A DNA stretch of 36,914 nucleotides from an uncultured Burkholderiales bacterium (GTDB lineage Bacteria > Pseudomonadota > Gammaproteobacteria > Burkholderiales > Burkholderiaceae_E): positions 1 through 36,914 of the forward strand of contig CAIVAS010000134.1 of assembly GCA_903903975.1 (NCBI GenBank), written 5' to 3'. The notes beneath the pieces are model-generated. The model was not told where the DNA came from, made no database searches, and was given only the letters and a program-made list of their open reading frames with translations. The stretch's first letter is position 1, and every line of letters starts with the position of its first letter. Shown here piece by piece: positions 25,517-35,049 of this stretch. Both the position numbers and the translations under genes were made by a program.

Positions 25517-26314
25517 TCAAGGCATGGCACGCCGCAGCATCGCCTCCACCGCCCAGGCTGCGGCAGCCAGTCCCATCGCAGCCGTCACCATGACGGTCGA
25601 GCCATAGCCCGAGCAGGCCAGCGGTGCGCCGGGCGCAGTGCCGGCCTGCCCCTCGCCTTCGACACGGACCTCGCGGCCCGACGCCCCAGGCGGCGACGGC
25701 GACCAGATCGCCTCGACACCAAAGCGATTGGCCTTTTCGCGGGTGAAGCCATGCTCGCGTCGCAGGCGCGCGCGCACCGATGACACCAGCGGATCGCCGC
25801 GCACTTCGGTGAGGTCTGCCCGCCGAAGCGCCAGCGGATCAACGCGTCCACCGGCCGCACCGCACACGATGATCGGCTGGGCGCGCGCCGCGCACAGCGC
25901 GATAACAGCCGCCTTGGCGCGCGGCGCATCGATCGCATCGATCACCACATCGGCATCGGGTGAGACCATCGCCTGCGCAGTCTCGACCGTCACGAAGTCG
26001 TCGATCAGATCGACCCGGATATCGGCCGAAATATCGGCGATTCGCGCGGCCATCACCGCAATCTTCGAAGCGCCGAGCGTCGACCCCAGGGCATGCACCT
26101 GGCGATTGACATTCGACTCGGCGACATGGTCCATGTCGATCAGGGTCAGGCGACCCACGCCGCAGCGGGCGAGCGCCTCGGCGGCCCAGGAGCCCACCCC
26201 GCCGATGCCGATGACGACAACATGGGCAGCCCGAATCCGGTCGGCCGCCGCATCGCCATACAGGCGAGCCACGCCGCCGAAGCGGCGAGCCGACTCGCCG
26301 GTTGAGTCAGACAA
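25517..26314 (-). CDS. tcdA: tRNA threonylcarbamoyladenosine dehydratase (TcdA/CsdL)
   Basis: E1-like enzyme of the MoeB/ThiF fold that uses ATP to cyclise the t6A modification at position 37 of ANN-decoding tRNAs. 265 residues with the nucleotide loop VVVIGIGGVGSWAAEALAR (GIGGVGS at 36-42), the acidic LIDMDHV, the conserved ESNVNRQ and the central DVVIDAIDAPRAKAAV. The C-terminal CSGYGSTVMVTAAMGLAAAAW is typical of TcdA. The MoeB/ThiF-style paired CXXC zinc motifs are absent, as expected for TcdA. It starts 3 bases after the quinone oxidoreductase stop, so the two are probably co-transcribed. Confidence 0.92.
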   Translation of the reverse strand: MSDSTGESARRFGGVARLYGDAAADRIRAAHVVVIGIGGVGSWAAEALARCGVGRLTLIDMDHVAESNVNRQVHALGSTLGASKIAVMAARIADISADIRVDLIDDFVTVETAQAMVSPDADVVIDAIDAPRAKAAVIALCAARAQPIIVCGAAGGRVDPLALRRADLTEVRGDPLVSSVRARLRREHGFTREKANRFGVEAIWSPSPPGASGREVRVEGEGQAGTAPGAPLACSGYGSTVMVTAAMGLAAAAWAVEAMLRRAMP

Positions 26315-26317
26315 GGC

Positions 26318-27286
26318 TCAGTGCAGCAGGACCGTCGATCCGGTGGTCTTGCGACCTTCGAGATCGCGGTGGGCCTGGACCACATCGGCGAGCTTGTAGC
26401 GCTGATCGATCTCGATGCTGACCTTGCCCGACGACACCATCTTCATCAGGTCGCCGGCAATCTCGAGCAGGTTTTCGCGCTTTTCGGTGTGCGGCGCCAG
26501 CGACGGCCGGGTGATGTAGAGCGTGCCCTTGAGCGCGGTCAGCGGCAGCGGCGGCACCGGACCCGAGGCGTTGCCAAAGCTCACCATCAGGCCGAAGGGC
26601 TGCAGGCAATCGAGCGAGGCCGCAAAGGTGTCCTTGCCCACCGAGTCATAGACCACCGGCACCATCGCGCCCTTGGTGATCTCGCGCACCCGCTCGACGA
26701 TGTTTTCCTTCTTGTAGAGGATCACATGGTCGGCACCGTACTTGCGTGCCAGCGCGGCTTTTTCGGGCGAACCCACCGTGCCGATCACGGTCACGCCAAG
26801 CGCCTTGGCCCACTGCATCGCGATCAGGCCGACACCGCCGGCGGCCGCATGAAACAGGATGGTCTGGCCTTTTTGCAGCTTGTAGGTGCGACGAAACAGG
26901 TATTGCACCGTCATGCCCTTGAGCATCATCGCCGCGCCGGTCTCGTAGCTGATCTTGCCGGGCAGCTTGACCAGACGGTTGGCCGGCATGTTGCGGATTT
27001 CGGCGTAGGAGCCGGCCGCACCGCCGGCATACGCCACCCGGTCACCGACCTTGACGTCGGTCACGCCGGCGCCGACTGCCACCACATCGCCCGCGCCTTC
27101 CTGGCCCAGACCGGAGGGCAGCGCCATCGGATAAAGGCCGCTGCGAAAGTAGCAGTCGATGAAGTTGACGCCGATCGCCTGATGGCGCACCTGGGCCTCG
27201 CCGGGGCCGGGTGCACCGACCTCGACGTCGACATACTCCATGACTTCGGGACCGCCGTTCTTCTGGATTCGGATGGCTTTTGACAT
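26318..27286 (-). CDS. qor: NADPH:quinone oxidoreductase (zeta-crystallin type)
   Basis: Medium-chain dehydrogenase/reductase family member lacking zinc-ligand cysteines, as in QOR. 322 residues: N-terminal MSKAIRIQKNGGPEVMEYVDV, the substrate-domain segment AIGVNFIDCYFRSGLYP, GQEGAGDVVAVGAGV, and the NADPH loop HAAAGGVGLIAMQWAKALG. YDSVGKDTF and the C-terminal DVVQAHRDLEGRKTTGSTVLL complete the family pattern. It would reduce quinones by one electron with NADPH in the cytoplasm. The open frame continues upstream, but the ATG at 27286 has a GGAG ribosome binding site and the expected N-terminus. Confidence 0.93.
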   Translation of the reverse strand: MSKAIRIQKNGGPEVMEYVDVEVGAPGPGEAQVRHQAIGVNFIDCYFRSGLYPMALPSGLGQEGAGDVVAVGAGVTDVKVGDRVAYAGGAAGSYAEIRNMPANRLVKLPGKISYETGAAMMLKGMTVQYLFRRTYKLQKGQTILFHAAAGGVGLIAMQWAKALGVTVIGTVGSPEKAALARKYGADHVILYKKENIVERVREITKGAMVPVVYDSVGKDTFAASLDCLQPFGLMVSFGNASGPVPPLPLTALKGTLYITRPSLAPHTEKRENLLEIAGDLMKMVSSGKVSIEIDQRYKLADVVQAHRDLEGRKTTGSTVLLH

Positions 27287-27369
27287 GACAACTCCAATGC
27301 GAGGTGGGGTAAGAGGAATCAAAAAAGGGGCTGCCTGAAACGCGACAGCGGGGTCAGCAGGAACCGGGA

Positions 27370-28149
27370 TCAGTAGGTACCAGGATAGGCGCCGCCATCG
27401 AGCAGCACATTCTGGCCGGTGAAATAGGAGGCCTGTTCGCTGCACAGGTAGGCGCACATCTGGCCAAATTCGAGCGCATTGCCGAAGCGCTTTGCCGGAA
27501 TCAGCTGGCGACGCTGCGCGGCAATATCGTCAGGCGACTTGCCAAGACTTTTTGCAGTGGCCGCGGTGGTGTTGCGCAGCCGATCGGTGTCGAACTGGCC
27601 GGGCAGCAGGTTGTTGATGGTCACATTGTGTTCGACGGTCTTGCGGGCCAGCCCGGCGACAAAACCAGTGAGGCCGCTGCGTGCACCGTTGGACAGGCCG
27701 AGGATCTCGATCGGGGCCTTCACCGAACTCGAGGTGATATTGACGATGCGCCCGAAACCCCGGGCGATCATCGGGTCGACGGTCGCCTTGATCAGCTCGA
27801 TCGGGGTGAGCATGTTGGCATCGAGTGCCGCGATCCAGTGCTCGCGCGTCCAGTTGCGAAAGTCACCCGGCGGCGGTCCACCGGCATTGTTGACCAGGAT
27901 GTCGACCTGCGGGCAGGCGGCCAGCGCCGCGATGCGCCCGGCCTCGGTGGTGATGTCGCAGGCGACTGTCCTGACCTCGACGCCGGTCTCGGCCCTGATC
28001 GCCGCACCCGCCGCAGTGAGCGCCTCGGCGGTGCGGGCATTGATCACCAGATTGACGCCTTCGCGCGCCAAAGCCAGCGCGCACCCGTAGCCCAAGCCCT
28101 TGCTTGCGCCGCAGACCAGCGCCCATTTACCCGCTATGCCCAAATCCAT
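27370..28149 (-). CDS. Short-chain dehydrogenase/reductase with atypical active site
   Basis: 259-residue Rossmann-fold SDR. The dinucleotide loop is CGASKGLGYG (a variant of TGxxxGxG) and the NNAGG motif is intact. The catalytic Ser is in ITSSSVKAP. Where the classical YxxxK would be, the sequence reads SNGAR in the context LGLSNGARSGLTGF, so the general-base Tyr and the Lys are both absent. The C-terminal YFTGQNVLLDGG is normal. SDRs with LSNxxR at this place form a recognisable subgroup, often annotated only as SDR or 3-oxoacyl-ACP reductase-like; their reaction is not established to my knowledge. A GGAGA ribosome binding site precedes the start. It lies between the EamA permease and quinone oxidoreductase genes. 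Confidence 0.85.
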   Translation of the reverse strand: MDLGIAGKWALVCGASKGLGYGCALALAREGVNLVINARTAEALTAAGAAIRAETGVEVRTVACDITTEAGRIAALAACPQVDILVNNAGGPPPGDFRNWTREHWIAALDANMLTPIELIKATVDPMIARGFGRIVNITSSSVKAPIEILGLSNGARSGLTGFVAGLARKTVEHNVTINNLLPGQFDTDRLRNTTAATAKSLGKSPDDIAAQRRQLIPAKRFGNALEFGQMCAYLCSEQASYFTGQNVLLDGGAYPGTY

Positions 28150-28173
28150 GAATCGTCTCCGGTGAGGGTCAGT

Positions 28174-29121
28174 TCAGCGCAGTCGCGCTGTCAGGACGAA
28201 GATCCCTGCAATCACGATGGCGGTGCCGATCAGTTGCACCGGATCGACCGCTTCGCCCAGAAACATCGCGCCCATGCCGATGGTAGCAGCCGGTCCGATC
28301 ATGCCGAGTTGCGAGGCCACCGGCGTGCCGATCCGCTCGACGCCCATCATCGTGAGAAAGACCGGCATGACGGTACACAGCACCGCATTCATCATCGACA
28401 GTTGGTACACAGCTGCCGGCTGGGAAAACAGCACCGCAGGCGCCAGGATCAGTGCCTGCGCGATGCAGGCGATGCACGAGACGATCATGGCCCAGGCCAT
28501 CAGCCGGATCGCGCCCAGGCGCCTGACCATCTCGCCACACGACACCAGGTAGATCGAGTAGGCGACGGTGCTGCCGAAGACCAGCGCGCTGCCCAGCGGC
28601 ACATCGGCGCCACTTGCCGACAGGTCGTGCCAGAAGACCAGGATCACGCCGCAGTAGGCGATCGACATGGCCAGCCATTGGCGCCGGCTGATCGGGCGTC
28701 GCAAGGCGATGGCCGAGATCAGCAGCACCAGGGTCGGATTCAGATACAGGATCACCCGCTCGAGCCCGACGCTGACATATTGCAGACCGAGAAAGTCGAG
28801 ATAGCTGGCGAGGTAATAACCGAGCAGTCCCAGGCCGATCACCCGCCAGACGTCATTGGTCTGCCAGGGCGATTGGCTGGCCACCCCGTCGGCCGGCGTG
28901 CGATGGCCGACCCAGGCTGCAGCGATCAGAAAAAACGGCAGCGAAAAGACCATCCGCAAAGCGATGAGGGTCTGCGCATCCACCCCATGCCGGTAAATGA
29001 GCTTGGCCACGATGCCCTTGCCGGCAAAGAGCACCGCGCCGCTAGTGGCCAGCGCGACCCCGGCCAGCCAGGTGGCACGCGCCGACAGGTCTGCCGCTGT
29101 TGCGGCTCGCACGTCGGTCAT
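28174..29121 (-). CDS. EamA/DMT-family permease
   Basis: 315 residues with about ten predicted membrane helices in two EamA repeats, the layout of drug/metabolite exporters. The first repeat contains GAVLFAGKGIVAKLIY and LRMVFSLPFFL. It also has the end-of-repeat segment LERVILYLNPTLVLLISAIAL followed by RRPISRRQWLAM, a common DMT pattern. The second repeat ends GMIGPAATIGMGAMFLGEAVDPVQLIGTAIVIAGI-like. Substrate cannot be predicted. It starts 18 bases after the DUF853 gene and is followed by the SDR gene after 24, so it sits inside a leftward operon-like run. Confidence 0.88.
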   Translation of the reverse strand: MTDVRAATAADLSARATWLAGVALATSGAVLFAGKGIVAKLIYRHGVDAQTLIALRMVFSLPFFLIAAAWVGHRTPADGVASQSPWQTNDVWRVIGLGLLGYYLASYLDFLGLQYVSVGLERVILYLNPTLVLLISAIALRRPISRRQWLAMSIAYCGVILVFWHDLSASGADVPLGSALVFGSTVAYSIYLVSCGEMVRRLGAIRLMAWAMIVSCIACIAQALILAPAVLFSQPAAVYQLSMMNAVLCTVMPVFLTMMGVERIGTPVASQLGMIGPAATIGMGAMFLGEAVDPVQLIGTAIVIAGIFVLTARLR

Positions 29122-29139
29122 CGGCGCACCGCCGCAGAA

Positions 29140-30681
29140 TCAGCGTCGACGTGAGCCCCCGCCCAGCAGCGTGCCGAGCACACCGCGCAGCAGTTCGCGC
29201 CCGGCAGCCGAGCCGATCGAGCGCGCCGCGCTCTTGGCCATCGCCTCGACAATCGAATCCTTGCGCCCGGTCGATTTCGACAGGTCATTGAGCGAGCCGC
29301 GCAGCGATTCGGTCCAGTTGCTCTCATCCGGCACCGGGGCTGTTGCCGCAGGCCCGCCGCGACCGGCACCGGCACCCGTGCGGCCCGCACTCGGTGCAGA
29401 GGCTGCGGATCGCGCGGTCAGCAATTCATAGGCCGATTCGCGATCCTCGACCGTATCGTAGACCCCCGCCACCACCGACGAGGCGATCAGCGCCTTGCGC
29501 TCAGCGGCATCGATCGGACCGATGCGCGAGCCGGGTGACACAACGAAGCCGCGCTCGACCATCGAGGGCCGACCCTTTTCGTCGAGCATCGACACCAGCG
29601 CCTCGCCCACGCCCAGCTCTGAAATCGCGGTCTCGACATTGAATGCCGGATTGGCGCGCATGGTCTGCGCGGCCGCCTTGACCGCCTTCTGATCGCGCGG
29701 CGTGAAGGCTCGCAGCGCATGCTGAACGCGGTTGCCGAGTTGCCCGAGCACCGAGTCAGGAATATCCAGCGGATTCTGGGTCACGAAATAAACGCCCACG
29801 CCTTTGGAGCGAACCAGCCTGACCACCTGCTCGACTTTTTCGAGGAGCGGGCGCGGTGCTTCGGCAAACAGCAGATGCGCCTCGTCAAAGAAAAAGACCA
29901 GCTTGGGTTTGTCGCGATCACCGACCTCCGGCAGTTTTTCGAAGAGATCGGACAGCAGCCACAACAAGAAGGCGGCGTACAGCCTGGGCGCGTTCAGCAG
30001 CCGGTCAGCCGCCAGGATGTTGACGATGCCCCGGCCATTCGCGTCGGTCTGCATCAGGTCATCGAAATTGAGCATCGGCTCGCCGAAGAAGCGATCAGCG
30101 CCCTGCTGATCAAGCGAGACCAGCCCGCGCTGGATCGCACCGATCGAGGCCGCCGAAATGTTGCCGTACTCGGTGGTGAACTGCTTGGCGTTGTCGCCCA
30201 CATGCTGAAGCATCGCGCGCAGATCCTTGGCATCGAGCAGCAGCAGGCCACGATCATCGGCAATCTTGAAGACCAGGTTGAGCACGCCCTCCTGAGTCTC
30301 ATTGAGGCTGAGCATGCGTGACAGCAGCATCGGCCCCATGTCGGAGACCGTGGCTCGCAGCGGATGACCCGACTCGCCATAGACATCCCACAGCGTCACC
30401 GGACTGGCCGCGAAGCTCGGCTCGGGAAGCCCGTGGGCGGCAATATGCTTGGTGAGCCGCTCGGTCGCCAGGCCTTTTTGCGAAATGCCGACCAGGTCGC
30501 CCTTGACGTCGGCCATGAAGACCGGCACGCCGATCGACGAGAAGCGTTCGGCCATGACCTGCAGGGTCACGGTCTTGCCGGTCCCGGTCGCGCCGGTGAT
30601 CAGACCGTGCCGATTGGCCAGGGCCGGCAGGAGGCACAGATCGGTGTCGGCGGTGCGGGCAATCAATAAGGGATCGGGCAT
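29140..30681 (-). CDS. HerA-like P-loop ATPase (DUF853, YjgR type)
   Basis: 513-residue ATPase of the FtsK/HerA superfamily. It has Walker [15 protein letters not shown] at about 28-41, then [19 protein letters not shown], and Walker [14 protein letters not shown] sensor-like [32 protein letters not shown] also matches HerA helicases. The C-terminal ~100 residues are a Gly/Ala-rich linker and a short conserved tail. Family members are widespread single-copy proteins of unknown role. There is no nuclease or SIR2 partner next to it, so a defence role is not supported here. The start at 30681 ([10 protein letters not shown]) is chosen over the longer open frame, which is arginine-rich and lacks conservation features. 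The gene is divergent from yebC. Confidence 0.87.
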   Translation of the reverse strand: MPDPLLIARTADTDLCLLPALANRHGLITGATGTGKTVTLQVMAERFSSIGVPVFMADVKGDLVGISQKGLATERLTKHIAAHGLPEPSFAASPVTLWDVYGESGHPLRATVSDMGPMLLSRMLSLNETQEGVLNLVFKIADDRGLLLLDAKDLRAMLQHVGDNAKQFTTEYGNISAASIGAIQRGLVSLDQQGADRFFGEPMLNFDDLMQTDANGRGIVNILAADRLLNAPRLYAAFLLWLLSDLFEKLPEVGDRDKPKLVFFFDEAHLLFAEAPRPLLEKVEQVVRLVRSKGVGVYFVTQNPLDIPDSVLGQLGNRVQHALRAFTPRDQKAVKAAAQTMRANPAFNVETAISELGVGEALVSMLDEKGRPSMVERGFVVSPGSRIGPIDAAERKALIASSVVAGVYDTVEDRESAYELLTARSAASAPSAGRTGAGAGRGGPAATAPVPDESNWTESLRGSLNDLSKSTGRKDSIVEAMAKSAARSIGSAAGRELLRGVLGTLLGGGSRRR

Positions 30682-30760
30682 GGCAGCTCTGATGGGGGGA
30701 GGTCGACGAAACCGGCGATGGTAAGATCCGGACGCTTGTCGCTCGCGCATTGCAACATGA

Positions 30761-30800
30761 TTGCCGCAGCAGCGGCAAGCCGCCTGCGCCAATTGCGCAG
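30761..30800 (+). other. Two consecutive stem-loops in the yebC leader
   Basis: TTGCCGC-AGCA-GCGGCAA (30761-30778, 7-base-pair stem, 4-base loop) is followed after 5 bases by CTGCGC-CAATT-GCGCAG (30784-30800, 6-base-pair stem). Both arms are perfect. They lie 60-100 bases before the yebC start in the 179-base divergent gap. Neither is followed by a T run. They may be a structured RNA leader or protein-binding sites; the role is unknown. Confidence 0.5.
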
Positions 30801-30860
30801 CCCGATGTCGGCATCTGGCTCGCAGCGCACGACAGCCATCAGCATGAGGTCTCAATCGTT

Positions 30861-31586
30861 ATGGCCGGTCATTCCAAATGGGCCAACATCCAGCACCGCA
30901 AGAACCGCCAGGACGAAAAGCGGGGCAAGCTCTTCACGCGCCTGATCAAGGAGATCACCGTAGCAGCGCGCATGGGCGGGGGTGATATATCGGCCAATCC
31001 GCGGCTGCGCCTGGCCATCGAGAAGGGCTCCGACGCCAATATGGCCAAGGACACCGTGCAGCGCGCGATCCAGAAAGGCATCGGCGGGCTTGATGGCGTC
31101 AACTACGAAGAAATCCGCTACGAGGGCTATGGCATTGCCGGCGCGTCGGTCATCGTCGACACCCTGACCGACAACCGCGTCCGAACCGTTGCCGAAGTTC
31201 GCCATGCCTTCTCGAAATACGGCGGCAATCTGGGCACTGATGGCTCGGTGGCCTTCATGTTCCGGCACTGCGGGCAATTTTTGTTTGCCCCCGGCACCTC
31301 CGAAGACAAGGTGATGGAAGTTGCGATCGAGGCCGGCGCCGATGATGTGATGACCGACGATGAAGGCGGCATCGAAGTGCTGTGTGAGCCGCCGGTCTAT
31401 GCGCAGGTCAGAGCGGCGCTCGAGCAGGCCGGCCTGAAAGCCGAGGTCGCCGAAATCACCATGAAGCCGATGAACGAGATTGTTCTCGAAGGTGACGACG
31501 CCGCCCGCATGCAAAAGCTGCTCGATGCCATCGAAAATCTCGATGATGTCCAGCAGGTCTTCACCAGCGCCGTGATCGACGAATGA
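30861..31586 (+). CDS. yebC: YebC/PmpR-family protein
   Basis: 241-residue cytoplasmic protein. The N-terminus [28 protein letters not shown] is the family hallmark, followed by [21 protein letters not shown] and, near the centre, [13 protein letters not shown]. Family members have been described as transcription regulators (PmpR) and, more recently, as factors that help ribosomes through difficult sequences such as proline stretches. The ATG at 30861 is clearly right because the conserved MAGHSKW starts there; a GAGGT sequence precedes it by 11 bases. It overlaps purD by four bases (ATGA). Confidence 0.96.
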   Translation: MAGHSKWANIQHRKNRQDEKRGKLFTRLIKEITVAARMGGGDISANPRLRLAIEKGSDANMAKDTVQRAIQKGIGGLDGVNYEEIRYEGYGIAGASVIVDTLTDNRVRTVAEVRHAFSKYGGNLGTDGSVAFMFRHCGQFLFAPGTSEDKVMEVAIEAGADDVMTDDEGGIEVLCEPPVYAQVRAALEQAGLKAEVAEITMKPMNEIVLEGDDAARMQKLLDAIENLDDVQQVFTSAVIDE

Positions 31587-32881
31587 AAATCCTGGTCGTC
31601 GGTTCGGGAGGACGCGAACACGCCATTGCCTGGCGAATCGCACAATCGGGTCGGGTGCAGACGGTGTTCGTGGCCCCCGGCAACGGTGGCACGGCGCGCG
31701 AGCGCGGCCTGCAGAATTTTCCGGTGACTGATATCGAAGTGCTGGCGGCGTTTGCCGAGCGCGAATCGATTGCCTTCACTGTGGTCGGCCCCGAAACGCC
31801 CTTGTCGGAAGGCATCGTCGACCTGTTTCGCAGCCGCGGGCTCAAGATCTTCGGCCCCACGCAGGCTGCGGCCCAGCTCGAATCGTCGAAGGATTTCGCC
31901 AAGGCCTTCATGACGCGCCATGGCATTCCGACCGCGCAGTACAGCACCTTCACCGATGCGACGGCCGCTCACGACTATGTGAACCAGCGCGGTGCACCGA
32001 TCGTCGTGAAAGCCGACGGACTGGCGGCCGGCAAAGGCGTGGTCGTGGCGCAGACCCTCGATGAGGCGCATGCCGCCATCGACATGATGCTGCTCGACAA
32101 CCGCATGGGTGCCGCCGGCGCGCGCGTGGTCATCGAAGATTTCCTGGCCGGCGAAGAAGCCAGCTTCATCGTGATGTGTGATGGCCGCAATGTGCTGGCA
32201 CTGGCCTCGAGCCAGGATCACAAGCGCCTGGGCGACGACGATACCGGCCCGAACACCGGCGGCATGGGCGCGTATTCGCCGGCGCCGGTGGTGACCCCCG
32301 AAGTGCATGCCCGGGTGCTGCGCGAAATCATCATGCCGACCGTGCAGGGCATGGCCGCCGAGGGCATCATTTACACCGGCTTTCTCTATGCCGGGCTGAT
32401 GATCGACCCGCAGGGCAATGTCAAGGCGCTCGAATTCAACTGCCGCATGGGCGACCCCGAAACCCAGCCGATCATGGCGCGCGTCAAGAGCGACCTCACC
32501 GAGGTGTTCGAGCACGCGATCGCCGGCACCCTTGACCAGATCGAGATCGACTGGGACCGACGCACCGCGCTCGGTGTCGTACTGGCCGCCCACGGCTATC
32601 CCGATGCACCGCGCAAAGGCGACGTCATTGACGGGCTGAGTGCGCGCACCGCACCGAACGACGACTGCCTGGTTTTTCATGCCGGCACGCAATTGAACGA
32701 TGGTGTGGTCACGACTGCCGGCGGGCGCGTGCTGTGCGTCACCGCCATGGGCGACTCGGTCAAGGTCGCCCAGTCGCGGGCTTACGCCATGATCGACACC
32801 ATCCGGTTCGACGGCATGCAATACCGGCACGACATCGGTCACCGTGCGATTGCGCGCCGGCGCCCGTCAAAGAAAGCCTGA
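31583..32881 (+). CDS. purD: Phosphoribosylamine-glycine ligase
   Basis: Second step of de novo purine synthesis: phosphoribosylamine + glycine + ATP to GAR. 432 residues of the ATP-grasp fold. It has the N-terminal [19 protein letters not shown], the [16 protein letters not shown] segment, and the ATP-binding [16 protein letters not shown]. The conserved [27 protein letters not shown] and the metal-site [15 protein letters not shown] are also present. Length is normal and no domain fusion is seen. Translationally coupled to yebC, with hemF 27 bases downstream. Confidence 0.97.
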   Translation: MKILVVGSGGREHAIAWRIAQSGRVQTVFVAPGNGGTARERGLQNFPVTDIEVLAAFAERESIAFTVVGPETPLSEGIVDLFRSRGLKIFGPTQAAAQLESSKDFAKAFMTRHGIPTAQYSTFTDATAAHDYVNQRGAPIVVKADGLAAGKGVVVAQTLDEAHAAIDMMLLDNRMGAAGARVVIEDFLAGEEASFIVMCDGRNVLALASSQDHKRLGDDDTGPNTGGMGAYSPAPVVTPEVHARVLREIIMPTVQGMAAEGIIYTGFLYAGLMIDPQGNVKALEFNCRMGDPETQPIMARVKSDLTEVFEHAIAGTLDQIEIDWDRRTALGVVLAAHGYPDAPRKGDVIDGLSARTAPNDDCLVFHAGTQLNDGVVTTAGGRVLCVTAMGDSVKVAQSRAYAMIDTIRFDGMQYRHDIGHRAIARRRPSKKA

Positions 32882-32908
32882 GCTGCACGCCAGGTTTCAG
32901 GAGGCCTC

Positions 32909-33862
32909 ATGAATCACCCGACACCCTCATCGGCCGAATCGGTCGATACCGCCGCCGTCCGTCACTACCTGCAAGGACTGCAGCAGCAGATCGTCGCCGG
33001 CCTCGAGTCCGTTGACGGTGGCAGCTTCATCACCGACGCCTGGGAGCGCGCAGAAGGCGGTGGTGGCATCAGCCGTGTGATCGAAGACGGCCATGTCTTC
33101 GAGCGCGCCGGCGTCCTTTTTTCGCATGTGACCGGCAATCATCTGCCACCCACCGCCTCGGCGACCCGCCCCGGCATGGCCGGACGCTCCTTCGAAGCGA
33201 TGGGCGTGTCGCTGGTGCTGCATCCGCGCAATCCGCATGTCCCGACCGTGCATCTGAACGTGCGCTGTTTCATTGCCGCACCGCGTGCCGGTGCCGCGCC
33301 CGACAGCCCAGATGGCCAGCCGGTCTGGTGGTTCGGCGGCGGCATGGACCTCACGCCCTATTACGGCGTCGAGGACGATGCGGTCCATTTCCATGCCACC
33401 TGCAAATCGGCACTCGCGCCTTTCGGGCCTGACTACCACCCGCGCTTCAAGAAGGCCTGCGATCAGTACTTCTTTCTGAAGCATCGGGGCGAGGCGCGCG
33501 GCATCGGCGGCATCTTCTTCGATGACTTCTCGGAGCTTGGCTTCGAGAAGTCCTTCGCATTGACCCGCAGCGTGGGCGACGCGTTTCTCGAGGCCTATCT
33601 GCCGCTCGTGCGTCGCAATGTCGATCGGCCTTACACCGAGCGCGAGCGCGATTTCCAGGCCTATCGCCGCGGGCGCTATGTCGAATTCAATCTGGTCTTC
33701 GACCGCGGCACCCTCTTCGGGCTTCAGTCGGGCGGGCGCACCGAATCGATCCTGGTCTCGATGCCGCCGATCGTGAAATGGCGTTACAGCTGGCAGCCTG
33801 AGGCCGGGTCGCCCGAAGCCCGGCTCTATGAGCATTTTTTGCCGGCACGCGAATGGGTCTGA
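32909..33862 (+). CDS. hemF: Oxygen-dependent coproporphyrinogen III oxidase
   Basis: Converts coproporphyrinogen III to protoporphyrinogen IX with O2, late in heme synthesis, which feeds the ccm operon in the same window. 317 residues with [28 protein letters not shown], and the active-site signature [19 protein letters not shown]. The late [31 protein letters not shown] is also typical. A strong AGGAGG ribosome binding site (32899-32904) precedes the ATG. It indicates an organism that makes heme aerobically. Co-oriented with purD and nadD. Confidence 0.97.
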   Translation: MNHPTPSSAESVDTAAVRHYLQGLQQQIVAGLESVDGGSFITDAWERAEGGGGISRVIEDGHVFERAGVLFSHVTGNHLPPTASATRPGMAGRSFEAMGVSLVLHPRNPHVPTVHLNVRCFIAAPRAGAAPDSPDGQPVWWFGGGMDLTPYYGVEDDAVHFHATCKSALAPFGPDYHPRFKKACDQYFFLKHRGEARGIGGIFFDDFSELGFEKSFALTRSVGDAFLEAYLPLVRRNVDRPYTERERDFQAYRRGRYVEFNLVFDRGTLFGLQSGGRTESILVSMPPIVKWRYSWQPEAGSPEARLYEHFLPAREWV

Positions 33863-33913
33863 GCCTGCCGGTGACAACCGACGACAAGGCAGCGACGCGT
33901 CGATTGGTGAGTC

Positions 33914-34582
33914 ATGAGCTCCGATAGGCGCAGGCGGATCGGCATACTGGGTGGCACCTTCGACCCTCCGCATGTCGGCCACCTTGCGCTGGCCCGGTCG
34001 GCCCGCATTGCGCTGCAGCTTGATGAAGTGCGCCTGATGCCCACCGGCCATTCATGGCAAAAGAGCGCGACCGGCGTCAGTGCGCAGCAGCGGCTCGAGA
34101 TGGTCCGGCTCGCGCTGCGTGATGTCAGTCCGGCTGAAGGACTCGCGGTCGACGACCGCGAAGTGGTCCGCGGCGGCCAGACCTATACCGTCGACACGCT
34201 TTGCGCCCTGCGCGACGAGCTTGGCCCCGATGTCATGCTGGTGCTGATCGTTGGCAGCGATCAGCTGCGCAACCTGGCCACCTGGCGACACTGGCAAGGG
34301 CTCTTCGATCTGGCCCATCTTGCGGCGACTCAACGCGAGTTGATCGCCCTCGATGATCTGCCCCCCGAGGTGGAGGCCGAGGTCGCCAGGCGCGGCCGTG
34401 ATGCCCTGCCCGATGCGCCGGCCGGCAGCATCGTCTTTTTCAGAATGCCCGCGGTGGCCGTGTCGGCCACCGGACTTCGTGCCCAACTGGCCGCAGGCGA
34501 GCGCCCCGATGCGCTGTCACCCCCTGCGGTTCTCGACTATATTCAATCGCACCGCCTCTATCGACGGTCGCCACGGAACTGA
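33914..34582 (+). CDS. nadD: Nicotinate-nucleotide adenylyltransferase
   Basis: Makes deamido-NAD from nicotinate mononucleotide and ATP. 222 residues with the nucleotidyltransferase signature GILGGTFDPPHVGHLALAR near the N-terminus, MPTGHSWQKS, the central VLIVGSDQLRNLATWRHW, and the C-terminal VSATGLRAQLAAG corresponding to the family ISSTxIR motif. The last segment DYIQSHRLYR is typical. It sits 51 bases after hemF and only 2 bases before rsfS, an old conserved pairing. Confidence 0.95.
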   Translation: MSSDRRRRIGILGGTFDPPHVGHLALARSARIALQLDEVRLMPTGHSWQKSATGVSAQQRLEMVRLALRDVSPAEGLAVDDREVVRGGQTYTVDTLCALRDELGPDVMLVLIVGSDQLRNLATWRHWQGLFDLAHLAATQRELIALDDLPPEVEAEVARRGRDALPDAPAGSIVFFRMPAVAVSATGLRAQLAAGERPDALSPPAVLDYIQSHRLYRRSPRN

Positions 34583-34584
34583 CA

Positions 34585-34956
34585 ATGGATCTCACCAAAC
34601 AGCAACGCCTGGTCGTCGACGCACTCGAGGATGTCAAAGCCCATGACATCAAGGTCTTCGACACCACGAAACTCACCGGTCTCTTTGACCGGGTCATCAT
34701 CGTCAGCGCCACCTCCAACCGGCAGAGCAGAGCGCTTGCGGCAAGCGTTCGGGACAAGGTCAGGGACCATGGCGGCCATGTGATTTCGGTCGAAGGCGAA
34801 GACACCGGCGAATGGGTGCTGGTCGATCTGGGCGACATCGTCGTCCACATCATGCAACCGGCAGTCAGGGCCTACTACAACCTCGAAGAACTCTGGGGCG
34901 GTAAACCGGTGCGGGTCAAACTCGCCACCGCGAGCATTGCCCGCGCCAGCACCTGA
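34585..34956 (+). CDS. rsfS: Ribosomal silencing factor RsfS
   Basis: Binds ribosomal protein L14 and prevents subunit joining when nutrients are short. 123 residues: VDALEDVKAHDIKVFDTTKLTGLFDRVIIVSATSNRQ is the family N-terminal region, and GEDTGEWVLVDLGDIVVHIM leads to the conserved RAYYNLEELWGGKPV. Normal size. It starts 2 bases after nadD. The stop codon lies within the first unit of a tandem repeat (34947-35014) that fills most of the gap to rlmH. Confidence 0.95.
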   Translation: MDLTKQQRLVVDALEDVKAHDIKVFDTTKLTGLFDRVIIVSATSNRQSRALAASVRDKVRDHGGHVISVEGEDTGEWVLVDLGDIVVHIMQPAVRAYYNLEELWGGKPVRVKLATASIARAST

Positions 34957-35014
34957 TTGCCAGCACCTGATTGCCAGCACCTGATTGCCAAACCTGATTG
35001 CCAAACCTGATTGC
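34947..35014 (+). repeat. Tandem repeat (3 x 14 and 2 x 13 bases) across the rsfS stop
   Basis: Three units of CAGCACCTGATTGC (34947-34960, 34961-34974, 34975-34988) are followed by two of CAAACCTGATTGC (34989-35001, 35002-35014). The TGA within the first unit (34954-34956) is the rsfS stop. The last units share a one-base deletion and a base change. The array lengthens the rsfS-rlmH gap to 93 bases. Confidence 0.92.
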
Positions 35015-35049
35015 CGCTGTCGGCACGCTTTCACCCGGCTCACACTGAC

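Noticed and set aside
27287-27369. T6 run (leftward) between the SDR and quinone oxidoreductase genes as a terminator
   Set aside because: Only a 4-base stem could be drawn before it; too weak to support.
29140-30681. HerA-like ATPase as part of an antiviral defence system
   Set aside because: It matches the stand-alone DUF853/YjgR type; neighbours are a permease and yebC, with no nuclease, SIR2 or DUF4297 partner.
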